Notes: generated by a model not told the origin, from the letters alone. A DNA stretch of 64,000 nucleotides from Clostridia bacterium (GCA_017534885.1 JAFXVR010000069.1:1-64000), one strand, 5' to 3'; shown: positions 7,497 to 16,978, counted from the first letter of the stretch. Made by a program: numbers and translations.

Positions 7497-8174
7497 TCAA
7501 ACACTCAGGCCGCGAATGTGCCGCCCGTCGCTGACCAGCTCCATGCGCGGCAGGGAGATGCTGCCTGGCTCACGGTCAAAGCGCGCGATCGTAATGCCAG
7601 TAAAGGGCAGGTGCAGGGTGGCGCACATATAGGGGAAGGGCAGGTTGAAAATCCGCGCAAGGGCCGCGGCCGAGGACCCGCCGTGGCTGAAGAGGGCCAC
7701 GGTATACTGTTCGTCATCCGGCCGGGCGCAGCGGTAGTAGACGCCTTCCCGGATATAGCCCAGAGAGGCAAGCCATTCATCCGTGCAACGGGCCACTTTG
7801 GCGGCCTCGGCAGTGGCCTTGTTGCGGGCGAACAGCGGATGGGAAGGCCAGTCGGGCCTGGCAAGATCCCAGCCCTGGCGTGCCAGCTCATCCGCGATAT
7901 CCCAGGGATGCCCGTTGGAAAACAGCGGCTCGCCGTCCGTGCTGCCCCACCACATCTCGCGCATGTCCTCCATGATGTGGATATCCTTCAGCTCCAGCAC
8001 TTTCTGTGCGGCCTGCGCCGTCTCCAGCGCCCGGCCCAGGGGGGAGGAGTAGATCTCGGCAATTCCTTCCTCCCGGAGCCGCTCGGCGGCAGCCTCAGCC
8101 TGCACCCGGCCGAGGGGTGTGAGACAGTCCAGCTCGTAGTTCGGTTCGCCGTGGCGGACAAAAACAATGCGCAT
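7497..8174 (-). CDS. Histidine phosphatase family protein (phosphoglycerate mutase-like)
   Basis: A 225-residue cytosolic member of the histidine phosphatase superfamily. The phosphorylated histidine lies in the RHGE motif (His8) and the second catalytic histidine is His161 in FSHGG. The substrate cannot be told; family members include cofactor-dependent phosphoglycerate mutases, alpha-ribazole phosphatase and broad phosphatases, and no cobalamin genes are near. The start at 8174 follows GGAGGT. The gene ends just upstream of the arg promoter, so the second ARG half-site overlaps its 3' end. Confidence 0.88.
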   Translation of the reverse strand: MRIVFVRHGEPNYELDCLTPLGRVQAEAAAERLREEGIAEIYSSPLGRALETAQAAQKVLELKDIHIMEDMREMWWGSTDGEPLFSNGHPWDIADELARQGWDLARPDWPSHPLFARNKATAEAAKVARCTDEWLASLGYIREGVYYRCARPDDEQYTVALFSHGGSSAAALARIFNLPFPYMCATLHLPFTGITIARFDREPGSISLPRMELVSDGRHIRGLSV

Positions 8175-8279
8175 ATGACCTCCGGCTGACAGCGTCAGCA
8201 GCATGCTGGCGTCGGTTTTCGGGTAGACCGTGACAAGGGTCAGGGCCCCGGGAGATCCGGAGCCCTTGAGATCAAAAGT

Positions 8280-11200
8280 TTATTTGCCGATGCGGATGAC
8301 CAGTCCCTCATCGGGCACCTCCACCACATGGGAGGGCTCGGGCACCTTGCCCAGGCTGGCCAGCGTCTCGCCGCAGATGTACTCAGCCCAGCCCTCAGGC
8401 AGGCTGCCTTCCGTCACGTCTAAGGTGATGCGATCGGTGATCTCGCAGCCCATCTGCTTGCGGCCGTCCTGGATGTTGCGCACGATATCCCGGGCCAGGC
8501 CTTCCTGCTGGAGGGCTTCATCGATGGTCAGGTCGAGGGCTGCCACAATGCCCTTGCCGCTCATGATGTGCATGCCGGGCTTGGCGGCGTATTCCACCAG
8601 GATGATGTCCGCGTCGAAGGTTTCCTCAGCGCCGTTCACATTCAGGGTCACGGTATCGCCGGCCATGGTGAAGCCGCCGGCCCGCACCGCCTTGATGATA
8701 TCGCCGCGGCGGGTGGGATACTTCTCACCGATCACCGGGAAGCAGGGCTTGTAGGTGACCTGCGCCACCTGGTCGGCGTTCTCCAGAATCTCGATCTCCT
8801 TGACGTTCAGCTCCTCGGCGATGATGGCCTCAAAGTCGCGGATCACCTGGGTCTGGCTGGAATCGGACAGCGCCACCTGCATCAGGCGCAGAGGCTGGCG
8901 GTTCTTCACCCGCTGCTTTTCGCGGATGGCGCGGGCCAGGCTGATCACGTCCTGCACCAGTTCCACCTGGCGGAGCAGATCCGGATCCGCCCAGCGCTCG
9001 GGCAGCTCGGGCCAGTCAGCCAGATGCACGGACTCCTCGCCGGTCAGGTTGCGGTAGAGTTCCTCGGCGATGATAGGCGCGGCCGGCGCGAAGAGCTTCA
9101 GCGTGGTGACCAGGGTGAAATAGAGGGTGTCATAGGCCTGGCGCTTGTCTGCGTCCATGCCGCTGCCCCAGAAACGGCGGCGGCTGCGGCGGATGTACCA
9201 GTTCGTCAGCCCGTCCATCAGGGAAATCAGGGGCGTGACATAGCTGTCCACCTGATAGTGATCCATGGCCTCGCGGATGGTGCGCTCGGTTTCCTTCAGC
9301 CGGGCCAGCATCCAACGATCCAGCTGGTTGACGGGCTGGGGCTCGGGCAGGGTTTCAGGGTGATAACCGTCCACATTGGCATAGGAGATAAAGAAATTGC
9401 AGGCGTTCCACAGCGGCGCGATCAGCTGCTGATAGGCGTCCTTGAGACCCTCGTCGTCAAAGCGCAGGTCGCCCATGAGCATGGCATTGCTCTGGTAGAG
9501 ATAGAGGCGGAAGGCGTCGGTGCCCGAGGTGCGCATCAGCTCCATCGGGTCGGTGTAGTTCTTGGAGGACTTCGAGAGCTTCTTGCCGTCCTTGGCCAGG
9601 AGAGTGCCGTGCACAATGCAGTTCTTATAGGAAGGCCGGCCGAAGAGCGCCACGGCCATCACGTGCATATAGTAGAACCAGCAGCGGATCTGGCCGGTAT
9701 ACTCCACGATGAAATCGCAGGGGAAGTGGCTCTCGAACCAATCTTTGTTCTCAAAGGGATAGTGGCTCTGGGCATAGGTCATGGAGCCGGACTCAAACCA
9801 GCAGTCCATCACCTCGGGCACACGGCGGCAGGTTCCGCCGCAGGCGCAGGGGAAGGTGATGGTATCCATGTACTGCCGGTGCAGGTCGTTCAGCCGGACG
9901 CCGCTCTTCTGCTCGATTTCGTCCACAGAGCCCAGCACGGTCTTTTCGCCGCAGCAGTCGCAGATCCACAGCGGAATCGGGGTGGACCAGTAGCGGTTGC
10001 GGGAGATGTTCCAGTCCCGGGCGTTTTCCAGCCAGTTGCCAAAGCGGCCATGCTTCACGGTCTCGGGCACCCAGTTGACTTCCTCGTTGACGGCAATCAG
10101 CTCGTCCTTGATCTTCTCCACGGAGAAGTAATAGGCGCTCATGGCCTTGTAGATCAGCGGATTGCGGCAGCGCCAGCAGTGGGGATAGTTGTGCACCATG
10201 CTGCCGTCCGCCACCGCGATGCCCTTGTCATAGAGGAAGCGGACGATGATGGGATTCATCTCGATGACGTTCTTGTCACGGCTGTCCTCATAGAAGTCGC
10301 TGACTTCAGAGGTGAAATGACCCTTGCCATCCACCGGGTTGACGATGTCCGTGGGGATACCTTCCTTGCGGCAGGTCCAGTAGTCGTCCTCGCCAAAAGC
10401 GGGAGCGGTGTGCACCAGGCCGACGCCCTCAGCGTCATCCACATAGTCGGCGGTGACCACCCGGAAAGCGCCCTGCTCCTTCATGCCCGCGAAATAGGGG
10501 AAGATGGGCGTGTAGCGCTGGCCCACCAGCTCTTCACCGGCGGCGCGCTTCAGCACCTCAGGCTGCTTCCCGAAGACGTTCGGATACTTGCTGAGGGTGT
10601 TTTCGCAGGCGATGTAAACGGCCTCGCCCACATCCACATAGGCGTAGGTCAGCTTCGCGCCCACAGCTAAGCACAGGTTGCTGGGCAGGGTCCAGGGGGT
10701 GGTGGTCCAGGCCAGGAAGTACACCGGCTTACCGTTGAGCGTCTGCTCGGGCTTGGTCTTCATGCGCACCATAATCCAGCGATCCTGGCGCGGGCGGGTG
10801 GAATCGCTCTCGCGGGTATCGGAGATGGACAGGGAGGTGCCGCAGTGCATGCAGTAGGGGGTTACCCGGTAGCCGGAATAAATGAGCCCCTTGTCATAGC
10901 AGGTCTTGAAAGCCCACATGACGCTCTCCATGAAGGAGGAATTCATGGTCTTGTAGGCGTTGTCATAATCCACCCAGCGGGCCATCTGCTCCACATAGGC
11001 GCGCCAGGACTCGTTGTTGGAGGACACGATGCGGCGGCACTCGTTGTTGAAGGCCGCAATACCCGGATGCATGCCCGAAAAAGCCGGATTTTCCTGGGTC
11101 TCCTGGATGGCGGCGGCCACGGCATCCATCCACTTGTCATTGCGCTGAACGATGCCGTCCGGGCCCATGATGTTGGAGGCTTCCTCGGCGCTCTTCAGAT

Positions 11201-11570
11201 CGACGGAGCGCTCGATGATGGATTTGTCCGCGATGCCCAGCAGCTTTTCCGCCTGGTTCTCGATGGGCAGGCCATGGCAGTCCCAGCCCCAGACCCGGGG
11301 CACGGAATAACCGCGCATGGTCCAGTACCGGGCAATCAGATCCTTGATAAAGCTGACCAGCACAGTGCCGTGGTGAGGCTTGCCGGTGGGGAAGGGCGGG
11401 CCGTCATAGAAGACCACCTCGCCGTGCCTGTTGCGCTCCAGCACAGAGCGCTCGAAAATGTTCTCTTTCTTCCAATATTGAATCGTCCTGTCCTGGATCT
11501 CGCCCAGGGCAGGCTTGCCAGCCAACGCCGTGTACCTGGTTTCCTCTGCCACGCCTGTTTCCTCCCGCAT
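8280..11570 (-). CDS. ileS: Isoleucyl-tRNA synthetase, long type with unusual HHGT signature
   Basis: Charges tRNA-Ile with isoleucine. About 1096 residues, longer than the ~920 of B. subtilis and in the range of the second (eukaryote-like) IleRS type. The Rossmann catalytic domain, CP1 editing domain (WTTTPWTLP), KLSKS loop near residue 665 and C-terminal anticodon-binding region are recognisable. The class I HIGH signature reads PHHGT (residues 65-69): Thr replaces the final His. The start is ATG at 11570 or, equally plausible, GTG at 11552, which follows GGGAGG by 8 bases. No T-box leader precedes it; the leader is only about 30 bases. Confidence 0.94.
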   Translation of the reverse strand: MREETGVAEETRYTALAGKPALGEIQDRTIQYWKKENIFERSVLERNRHGEVVFYDGPPFPTGKPHHGTVLVSFIKDLIARYWTMRGYSVPRVWGWDCHGLPIENQAEKLLGIADKSIIERSVDLKSAEEASNIMGPDGIVQRNDKWMDAVAAAIQETQENPAFSGMHPGIAAFNNECRRIVSSNNESWRAYVEQMARWVDYDNAYKTMNSSFMESVMWAFKTCYDKGLIYSGYRVTPYCMHCGTSLSISDTRESDSTRPRQDRWIMVRMKTKPEQTLNGKPVYFLAWTTTPWTLPSNLCLAVGAKLTYAYVDVGEAVYIACENTLSKYPNVFGKQPEVLKRAAGEELVGQRYTPIFPYFAGMKEQGAFRVVTADYVDDAEGVGLVHTAPAFGEDDYWTCRKEGIPTDIVNPVDGKGHFTSEVSDFYEDSRDKNVIEMNPIIVRFLYDKGIAVADGSMVHNYPHCWRCRNPLIYKAMSAYYFSVEKIKDELIAVNEEVNWVPETVKHGRFGNWLENARDWNISRNRYWSTPIPLWICDCCGEKTVLGSVDEIEQKSGVRLNDLHRQYMDTITFPCACGGTCRRVPEVMDCWFESGSMTYAQSHYPFENKDWFESHFPCDFIVEYTGQIRCWFYYMHVMAVALFGRPSYKNCIVHGTLLAKDGKKLSKSSKNYTDPMELMRTSGTDAFRLYLYQSNAMLMGDLRFDDEGLKDAYQQLIAPLWNACNFFISYANVDGYHPETLPEPQPVNQLDRWMLARLKETERTIREAMDHYQVDSYVTPLISLMDGLTNWYIRRSRRRFWGSGMDADKRQAYDTLYFTLVTTLKLFAPAAPIIAEELYRNLTGEESVHLADWPELPERWADPDLLRQVELVQDVISLARAIREKQRVKNRQPLRLMQVALSDSSQTQVIRDFEAIIAEELNVKEIEILENADQVAQVTYKPCFPVIGEKYPTRRGDIIKAVRAGGFTMAGDTVTLNVNGAEETFDADIILVEYAAKPGMHIMSGKGIVAALDLTIDEALQQEGLARDIVRNIQDGRKQMGCEITDRITLDVTEGSLPEGWAEYICGETLASLGKVPEPSHVVEVPDEGLVIRIGK

Positions 11571-11607
11571 GTCAAATCTCACCCTCCCGCAGAGGGCTAC
11601 GGCAGGC

Positions 11608-11637
11608 ATTATAACACAGGCCAGCGGGGAAATGCAA
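11608..11637 (-). promoter_or_regulatory. Promoter of ileS
   Basis: TTGCAT (11637-11632) and TATAAT (11613-11608) on the minus strand, 18 bases apart. A small hairpin (CCCTC/GAGGG, near 11578-11594) follows and covers the upstream ribosome binding site. Confidence 0.6.
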
Positions 11638-11654
11638 GGGATGAAAGATTCCTA

Positions 11655-11682
11655 TTGACAAAACGACAAATCTCTGTATAAT
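11655..11682 (+). promoter_or_regulatory. Promoter of the his operon
   Basis: TTGACA (11655-11660), 16-base spacer, TATAAT (11677-11682): a near-consensus strong promoter, about 40 bases before the hisZ ATG. Divergent from the ileS promoter. Confidence 0.75.
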
Positions 11683-11711
11683 TTAGCGTGTTAGCACTTT
11701 ACCACGCTAAA
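11682..11711 (+). promoter_or_regulatory. Inverted repeat at the his transcription start, candidate operator
   Basis: TTTAGCGTG (11682-11690) and CACGCTAAA (11703-11711) form a perfect 9 bp inverted repeat spaced 12 bases. It covers the likely start site, directly after the -10. The position fits a repressor site (for example HisR/YerC, known to control his genes in some Bacillota) or a 5' UTR hairpin. Which one is not shown. Confidence 0.5.
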
Positions 11712-11723
11712 GCGGAGGCGAGT

Positions 11724-12941
11724 ATGACTGGATCAAAGCTGCAGATTCCCATCGGGATGCAGGACACCCTGCCGGGCGAATGCCGGGCGAAGCGGCATCT
11801 GGAGGGTGAACTCCGGAAGCTCTTCAGCCTGAACGGCTATCAGGAGATCGAGACGCCCATCCTGGAGTATTACGGCGTGCTGGACGACCGGATCTACGGC
11901 TTCCGGCCGGAGCATATCTGGAAGACCTTCGACCGCTCCGGCCGGATCCTCGCGGTGCGGCCGGATTCCACCATCCCTGCGGCAAGGCTGGCGGCCGGCC
12001 AGCTGCGGGAGGAGCCGCTGCCCCTGAGGCTGTACTACCTGCAGTCGGCCACGGAATACGAGCGCGACACACTCTCGATGCTCTGCGAGAATCCCCAGGC
12101 CGGTGTGGAACTGATGGGGGAGACCTGTGCCGAATCGGACACGGAGGTCATCGCGCTGGCCATGGACGCGCTGAAGCAGGCGGGTCTCAAGGATTTCCAG
12201 ATCGAGCTGGGGCACGCGGGCTTTTTCGCGGGGCTGATGGCCGAAGCGGGACTGGATGAGAACCAGACCGAGGAAGTCCGCCGGCTGGTGGAGCAAAAGA
12301 ACGCCTTGGGCATTCAGCTTTATCTGAACAAACTGGCCGTTCCGGAAGAGCTGACCAGAAGGCTGATGCTTCTGCCCCGCATGTACGGGGACGCGGAAGT
12401 GCTGGACGAGGCCGCGAAGATCTCCTCCAATCCGCGCTGCGCGGAGGCCATCGGACAGCTGCGGGCCATCCTCTCCCTGCTCAAACGGCTGGCGGAGGAT
12501 GCGGAGGTCACCATCGACCTGGGCCTGGCGCAGGAAGCGGGCTATTACTCGGGCATCATCTTCCGCGGCCAGGTGGCGGGCATCGGCCAGCCCATCCTCT
12601 CGGGCGGCCGGTACGATGGCCTGACTGCGCGCTTTGGCAGGCCGCTGCCGGCGGTGGGCTTCGCCCTGTCCATCAAGACGCTGCTCATCGCCCTGGAGCA
12701 GCAGGGAACGGTCTTTGAGGCCCCCAGGCCCGGCTGCGTCATCTCGGTTGAATCGGGAACCTTCGTTCAGGCGCAGAGACTGGCGCAAGCCAAAAGGGCT
12801 CTTGGCATTTCTACGGCGATGGTGTATCATATGGATGAAGCCGGGCTGAAAAGCTATCTGCGGAAGACCGGCGCTGACGAGGGCTGGATTGTGACGCCGG
12901 AGGGCGAGACCGCGGTGAAAGGGGGATTGGAGGATGTCTGA
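11724..12941 (+). CDS. hisZ: ATP phosphoribosyltransferase regulatory subunit
   Basis: HisRS paralog that pairs with short-form HisG to make the active, histidine-feedback-sensitive enzyme of the first histidine step. The 405-residue protein starts MTGSKLQIPIGMQDTLP and has the class II synthetase-like core, with motif-2-like LRLYYLQSATEYERD near residue 96 and GGRYDGL near 300. Location directly before hisG and absence of other translation genes favour HisZ over HisRS. The ATG at 11724 follows GGAGG; the upstream in-frame ATG lies at the promoter and is not usable. Confidence 0.93.
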   Translation: MTGSKLQIPIGMQDTLPGECRAKRHLEGELRKLFSLNGYQEIETPILEYYGVLDDRIYGFRPEHIWKTFDRSGRILAVRPDSTIPAARLAAGQLREEPLPLRLYYLQSATEYERDTLSMLCENPQAGVELMGETCAESDTEVIALAMDALKQAGLKDFQIELGHAGFFAGLMAEAGLDENQTEEVRRLVEQKNALGIQLYLNKLAVPEELTRRLMLLPRMYGDAEVLDEAAKISSNPRCAEAIGQLRAILSLLKRLAEDAEVTIDLGLAQEAGYYSGIIFRGQVAGIGQPILSGGRYDGLTARFGRPLPAVGFALSIKTLLIALEQQGTVFEAPRPGCVISVESGTFVQAQRLAQAKRALGISTAMVYHMDEAGLKSYLRKTGADEGWIVTPEGETAVKGGLEDV

Positions 12942-13590
12942 TTTCATCACCATCGCCCTGGCCAAGGGCCGCCTGGCCGATGAGACTTTCGGCCTGCTGG
13001 AAGCCCTGGGCATCGACTGCTCCGAACCCAGGAATCCGGGCCGTCAGCTGGTGCTGTACGACAGAGCGAACAGTATCCGCTTCATTCTGGTGAAGCCCTC
13101 CGATGTGCCCACCTATGTGGATCACGGCGTGGCCGACCTGGGCGTGGTGGGCAAGGACACCCTGCTGGAGGCCGGCCGGCCCCTGTATGAGGTGCTGGAT
13201 CTGGGCTTCGGGCGCTGCCGCCTCTGCGTGGCGGGTTATCCCAGCCAGACGGCCAGCATCCGGCACGCCACCTTCCGGGTGGCCACCAAGTATCCGTCCA
13301 TCGCCCGCAACTACTGGGAAGCGCAGGGCAAGCCCATTGAGATCATCGAGCTGCACGGCTCGGTGGAGCTGGGCCCGGTCATCGGCCTCAGCGACGTGAT
13401 TCTGGATATCGTGGAGAGCGGCTCCACCCTCCGGGCCAACGGGTTGGTGGTGCTGGAGGAGGTCTGCGAGGTATCCGCCCAGCTGGTGTGCAACCGCGTC
13501 AGCCTGAAGACAAAGCGGGAGCGCATCCAGTGGCTGATCGACGGAATGGAGCGGCAGCTCGCTGAAAGGGAGAGGAGGAGTCCCCAATGA
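12934..13590 (+). CDS. hisG: ATP phosphoribosyltransferase, short catalytic form
   Basis: Condenses ATP and PRPP, first step of histidine synthesis. The 218-residue protein is the short form lacking the C-terminal regulatory domain and so needs HisZ, encoded just upstream with an 8-base overlap. Visible are LAKGRLADE (residues 9-17), DLGVVGKDTL and the PRPP loop region DIVESGSTLRANGL near 152. Confidence 0.96.
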   Translation: MSDFITIALAKGRLADETFGLLEALGIDCSEPRNPGRQLVLYDRANSIRFILVKPSDVPTYVDHGVADLGVVGKDTLLEAGRPLYEVLDLGFGRCRLCVAGYPSQTASIRHATFRVATKYPSIARNYWEAQGKPIEIIELHGSVELGPVIGLSDVILDIVESGSTLRANGLVVLEEVCEVSAQLVCNRVSLKTKRERIQWLIDGMERQLAERERRSPQ

Positions 13591-14888
13591 TGGTGCCGAT
13601 GATCGCAGGGAGCGATGTGGACAGCCTGCGCAGGCGGGTGATGAACCGCAGCCAGCTGACGGACGAGGCTGTCAGCGCCCGCGTGAAAGAGATCATTGCC
13701 CGGGTGCGCGCCGAGGGCGACAAAGCCCTGTTTGAATACACCGAGCGCTTTGACCGCTGTGCTCTGACCGCTCAGACCGTGCAGGTGAGCCGCGAGGAGA
13801 TCGACGCGGCTTATCGGGCGGCGTCTCCGGAGTGGCTGGAGGCCATGCGGGAGGCGGCGAAGAGAATCAAAGCCTTCCATGAGAAGCAGAAGCAGCAGAC
13901 CTGGATCGATTTTCAGCCTGGCATCGCCCTGGGGCAGAAGATCACGCCCCTCAGGCGGGTGGGCGTCTATGTGCCGGGCGGCACCGCGGCTTATCCCTCC
14001 TCGGTGCTGATGAATGTGATTCCGGCGAAGGTGGCCGGGGTACAGGAAATCGTCATGGTGACGCCCCCGGGTCCCGGCGGCACAGTCAGCTATCCTCTGG
14101 CGCTGGCGGCGGCGGACATCGCGGGCGTGGATCGCATCTATAAGATCGGCGGCGCGCAGGCGATCGCAGCGCTGGCCTTCGGCACCGAGAGTGTGCCGCG
14201 GGTGGACAAGATCACCGGCCCGGGCAATATCTATGTGGCCATGGCCAAGCGCGAGGTGTTTGGCCATGTGGGCATCGACATGGTGGCCGGCCCCAGCGAG
14301 GTGCTGGTGGTGGCGGATGAGTCGGCAGACCCCTCCTGGGCCGCCGCTGACCTGCTCTCCCAAGCGGAGCACGATCCCCTGGCCGCGGCCATTCTGGTGA
14401 CTTCCTCCGAGAAACTGGCCTTCGCGGTGCAGTCCGAGCTGGAGCGCCAGACGGAGCTGCTGCCCCGGAAGGACATCATCCGGAAGTCGCTGAGCGCCTA
14501 TGGCACCATCGTCACCTGTGAGACCCTCGCGGACTGCGCGGCCATTGTGGACGACATCGCGCCGGAACACTGTGAGCTGTACGTGAAGGAGCCCTACGCC
14601 CTGCTGCCGCTGATCCACAACGCAGGCGCGATCTTCTTAGGGGCATACTCGCCCGAACCGCTGGGCGACTATCTGGCCGGGCCCAACCATGTGCTGCCCA
14701 CCTCGGGCACGGCGAGGTTCTTCTCACCCCTGTCCGTGGACGACTTTGTGAAAAAGAGCAGCATCATCTGTTGTACGAGGGAAGAGCTCTCCAGCGTGTC
14801 GGAGCAGGTGGCGCTGCTGGCACAGAAGGAAGGACTGGACGCCCACGCCAACGCGGTGGCCATCCGCTTTGGCAGGGAGATCCGCTGA
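13587..14888 (+). CDS. hisD: Histidinol dehydrogenase
   Basis: Zinc-dependent, NAD-linked four-electron oxidation of histidinol to histidine, last step of the pathway. The 433-residue length is normal. Visible are the NAD region KITGPGNIYVAMAK near 210, the zinc-site SQAEHDP near 259 and HVLPTSGTARFFSPLSV near 370. Its ATG overlaps the hisG stop by four bases and follows GAGAGGAGG. Confidence 0.97.
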   Translation: MMVPMIAGSDVDSLRRRVMNRSQLTDEAVSARVKEIIARVRAEGDKALFEYTERFDRCALTAQTVQVSREEIDAAYRAASPEWLEAMREAAKRIKAFHEKQKQQTWIDFQPGIALGQKITPLRRVGVYVPGGTAAYPSSVLMNVIPAKVAGVQEIVMVTPPGPGGTVSYPLALAAADIAGVDRIYKIGGAQAIAALAFGTESVPRVDKITGPGNIYVAMAKREVFGHVGIDMVAGPSEVLVVADESADPSWAAADLLSQAEHDPLAAAILVTSSEKLAFAVQSELERQTELLPRKDIIRKSLSAYGTIVTCETLADCAAIVDDIAPEHCELYVKEPYALLPLIHNAGAIFLGAYSPEPLGDYLAGPNHVLPTSGTARFFSPLSVDDFVKKSSIICCTREELSSVSEQVALLAQKEGLDAHANAVAIRFGREIR

Positions 14889-14907
14889 CATTGCAAGGAG
14901 GATACCC

Positions 14908-15495
14908 ATGCGCACCGCGGATATCAGCAGGGAGACAAGGGAGACGCAGATTTCGCTGACGCTGAACCTGGACGGCTCGGGCAAGACGAGGCTGTCCACG
15001 GGCATCGGCTTTTTCGACCACATGCTGGACGCCTTCTCCCGCTTCGCCCTGATCGATCTGGAACTGACCTGCCAGGGAGACCTGGAGGTGGACGCCCACC
15101 ACACGGTGGAGGACTGCGGGATTGTGCTGGGGCAGGCCATCCGCGCGGCGCTGGGCGACCGGGCGGGCATCCGCCGGACGAGCTCGGCCTGGCTGCCCAT
15201 GGACGAGGCGCTGGCCTTCTGCGCGCTGGATATCAGCGGGCGGCCCTACCTGGTGTTTCAGGCGGAATTCGGTTCGCCCATGGTCGGGGCTTACGACACC
15301 CAGTTGACCGAGGAGTTCTTCCGGGCGGTGGCGGTGCACGCCGGGCTGACCCTGCACCTGAAGGCGGAGGCGGGCCGGAACGACCACCACATCACCGAGG
15401 CGCTGTATAAGGCTTTCGGGCTGGCGCTGAGGGACGCGGCAGCCTTTGACCCCCGGGTGAAGGGCGTGCTCTCCACCAAGGGCGCACTGGACTGA
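14908..15495 (+). CDS. hisB: Imidazoleglycerol-phosphate dehydratase
   Basis: Manganese enzyme that dehydrates imidazoleglycerol phosphate. The 195-residue monofunctional form has the paired metal motifs DHMLDAF near 44, DAHHTVEDCG near 70 and HHITEALYKAFG near 167. The start at 14908 follows AAGGAGG; an upstream in-frame ATG inside hisD lacks a site. No hisC or phosphatase gene is fused or adjacent. Confidence 0.96.
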   Translation: MRTADISRETRETQISLTLNLDGSGKTRLSTGIGFFDHMLDAFSRFALIDLELTCQGDLEVDAHHTVEDCGIVLGQAIRAALGDRAGIRRTSSAWLPMDEALAFCALDISGRPYLVFQAEFGSPMVGAYDTQLTEEFFRAVAVHAGLTLHLKAEAGRNDHHITEALYKAFGLALRDAAAFDPRVKGVLSTKGALD

Positions 15496-15505
15496 GGAGG
15501 ACAAG

Positions 15506-16237
15506 ATGATCCTGTATCCCGCGATAGACCTGATGAACGGTAAAGCCGTGCGCTTGCGCCAGGGCCGCCGGGAGGACGTGACGGTGTATGGCGAACCGGT
15601 GGAAATCGCCGCGCGTTACTGGGCAGAAGGCGCAGAATGGCTGCATCTGGTGGATCTGGAGGCTGCCTTTGACGGCGCGACCCGTGCCCTGCCGCTGATC
15701 AGGCGGATCACAGAAGCCTTTTCGGGCCCGGTGGAGCTGGGCGGCGGACTGAGAACCGAGGCGGACATTGAGGCGCGCTTTGACTGCGGTGTGAGCCGCT
15801 GCATCATCGGCACCGCGGCCTTCGAGCATCCCGAACTGGTGGAGGCCGCTGCCAGGCGTCATCCCGGACAAATCGCCGTGGGGATCGACGCAAAGAACGG
15901 GAGGGTGGCGCTGAGAGGCTGGGTGGAGACCGCCCCGGTGTCCGCCATCGCCCTGGCCAGACAGATGAAGGAAAAAGGCGTCAGTGACCTGATCTACACG
16001 GACATCAGCCGGGACGGCATGCTGACCGGGCCGAACGTGCCCGCCATGAGGGAGATGATCGCCGAAACCGGAATGCGGGTCATTGCTTCGGGCGGCGTGA
16101 GCAGTCTGGAGGATCTCAGACAGCTGAAGAAAGCGGGCTGCGCCGGGGCCATCCTCGGCAAAGCGCTGTATGAGGGCGCTTTCAGCCTGTCGGAAGCTAT
16201 CAGACTCACCGGCGAGGAAGAACAGGAGGCAGACTGA
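15506..16237 (+). CDS. hisA: ProFAR isomerase
   Basis: Amadori rearrangement of ProFAR to PRFAR by a (beta-alpha)8 barrel. The 243-residue protein carries the catalytic aspartates Asp8 ([10 protein letters not shown]) and Asp166 (YTDISRDGM), the pattern of HisA rather than HisF. PRFAR is the substrate of HisH-HisF, whose genes would normally flank this position but are absent here. The stop overlaps the next ATG by one base. Confidence 0.94.
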   Translation: MILYPAIDLMNGKAVRLRQGRREDVTVYGEPVEIAARYWAEGAEWLHLVDLEAAFDGATRALPLIRRITEAFSGPVELGGGLRTEADIEARFDCGVSRCIIGTAAFEHPELVEAAARRHPGQIAVGIDAKNGRVALRGWVETAPVSAIALARQMKEKGVSDLIYTDISRDGMLTGPNVPAMREMIAETGMRVIASGGVSSLEDLRQLKKAGCAGAILGKALYEGAFSLSEAIRLTGEEEQEAD

Positions 16238-16857
16238 TGGATATTTCCGCCATTCGTTTCAACAGCGACGGGCTGGTGCCCGCGATTGCCCAGGATGCCC
16301 GGACCGGGGAGGTGCTGATGCTCGCCTGGATGAACCGGGAGTCCCTTCAGATGACCCTGAACACGGGTTATGCAACCTATTTCAGCCGCAGCCGCCAGCA
16401 GCTCTGGAAAAAGGGGGAGACCAGCGGCCACACGCAGAAGGTGCTGTCCCTCCGCTATGACTGCGACGGGGACGCCATCCTGATGCAGGTGGAGCAGACT
16501 GGGCCGGCCTGCCATACCGGGGCGCACAGCTGCTTCTTCAACGAGGTGACGAGCGTTGACCGGGCGGACTTTCCGGCTTCAGCCGCGATTCTCGAAGAGG
16601 ACTACGCGGTGATTGCCGACCGGGCTACGCGTCCGCAGGAGGGCAGCTATACTAATTACCTGCTGGAAAAGGGCATCGAAAAGACCTGCAAGAAGGTGGG
16701 TGAGGAGGCCAGCGAGACCATCATTGCAGCGGTGAAGGGCTCAAAGGAAGAAGTCACCTATGAGGCGGCTGACCTGATGTACCACCTGCTGGTGCTGATG
16801 TACCAGAGCGGCGTGACCACCCAGGACGTATGGGAGGAGCTGCGGCGCAGACGCTGA
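16237..16857 (+). CDS. hisI: Bifunctional phosphoribosyl-AMP cyclohydrolase / phosphoribosyl-ATP pyrophosphatase
   Basis: HisIE fusion for the second and third histidine steps. Residues 1-110 are the cyclohydrolase with MLAWMN near 28, SRSRQQLW near 49 and the zinc motif CDGDA followed by CHTGAHSCF. Residues about 115-206 are the MazG-like pyrophosphatase with [12 protein letters not shown] and [14 protein letters not shown]. Last gene of the operon, followed by a terminator. Confidence 0.96.
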   Translation: MDISAIRFNSDGLVPAIAQDARTGEVLMLAWMNRESLQMTLNTGYATYFSRSRQQLWKKGETSGHTQKVLSLRYDCDGDAILMQVEQTGPACHTGAHSCFFNEVTSVDRADFPASAAILEEDYAVIADRATRPQEGSYTNYLLEKGIEKTCKKVGEEASETIIAAVKGSKEEVTYEAADLMYHLLVLMYQSGVTTQDVWEELRRRR

Positions 16858-16878
16858 GCTCATCGGCCGTTCCTTCCG

Positions 16879-16906
16879 AAGCCTGACCTAAGGGTCGGGC
16901 TTTTTT
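16879..16906 (+). terminator. Rho-independent terminator of the his operon
   Basis: AAGCCTGACC and GGTCGGGCTT pair around TAAG and are followed by six T, 20 bases after the hisIE stop. Confidence 0.85.
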
Positions 16907-16978
16907 CGCGCCGGCGGGATGGCAAGGCAGGATTTCCGGGCCAGCCGGGCGAATCAACACAGCACAGGAGGGAAGCGT

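Noticed and set aside
8568..10670. 700-codon frame antisense to ileS
   Set aside because: Its translation is repetitive and matches no family; ileS on the other strand is certain.
11571..11660. Possible T-box leader of ileS
   Set aside because: The promoter lies only about 30 bases before the gene start; no specifier loop or T-box sequence fits.
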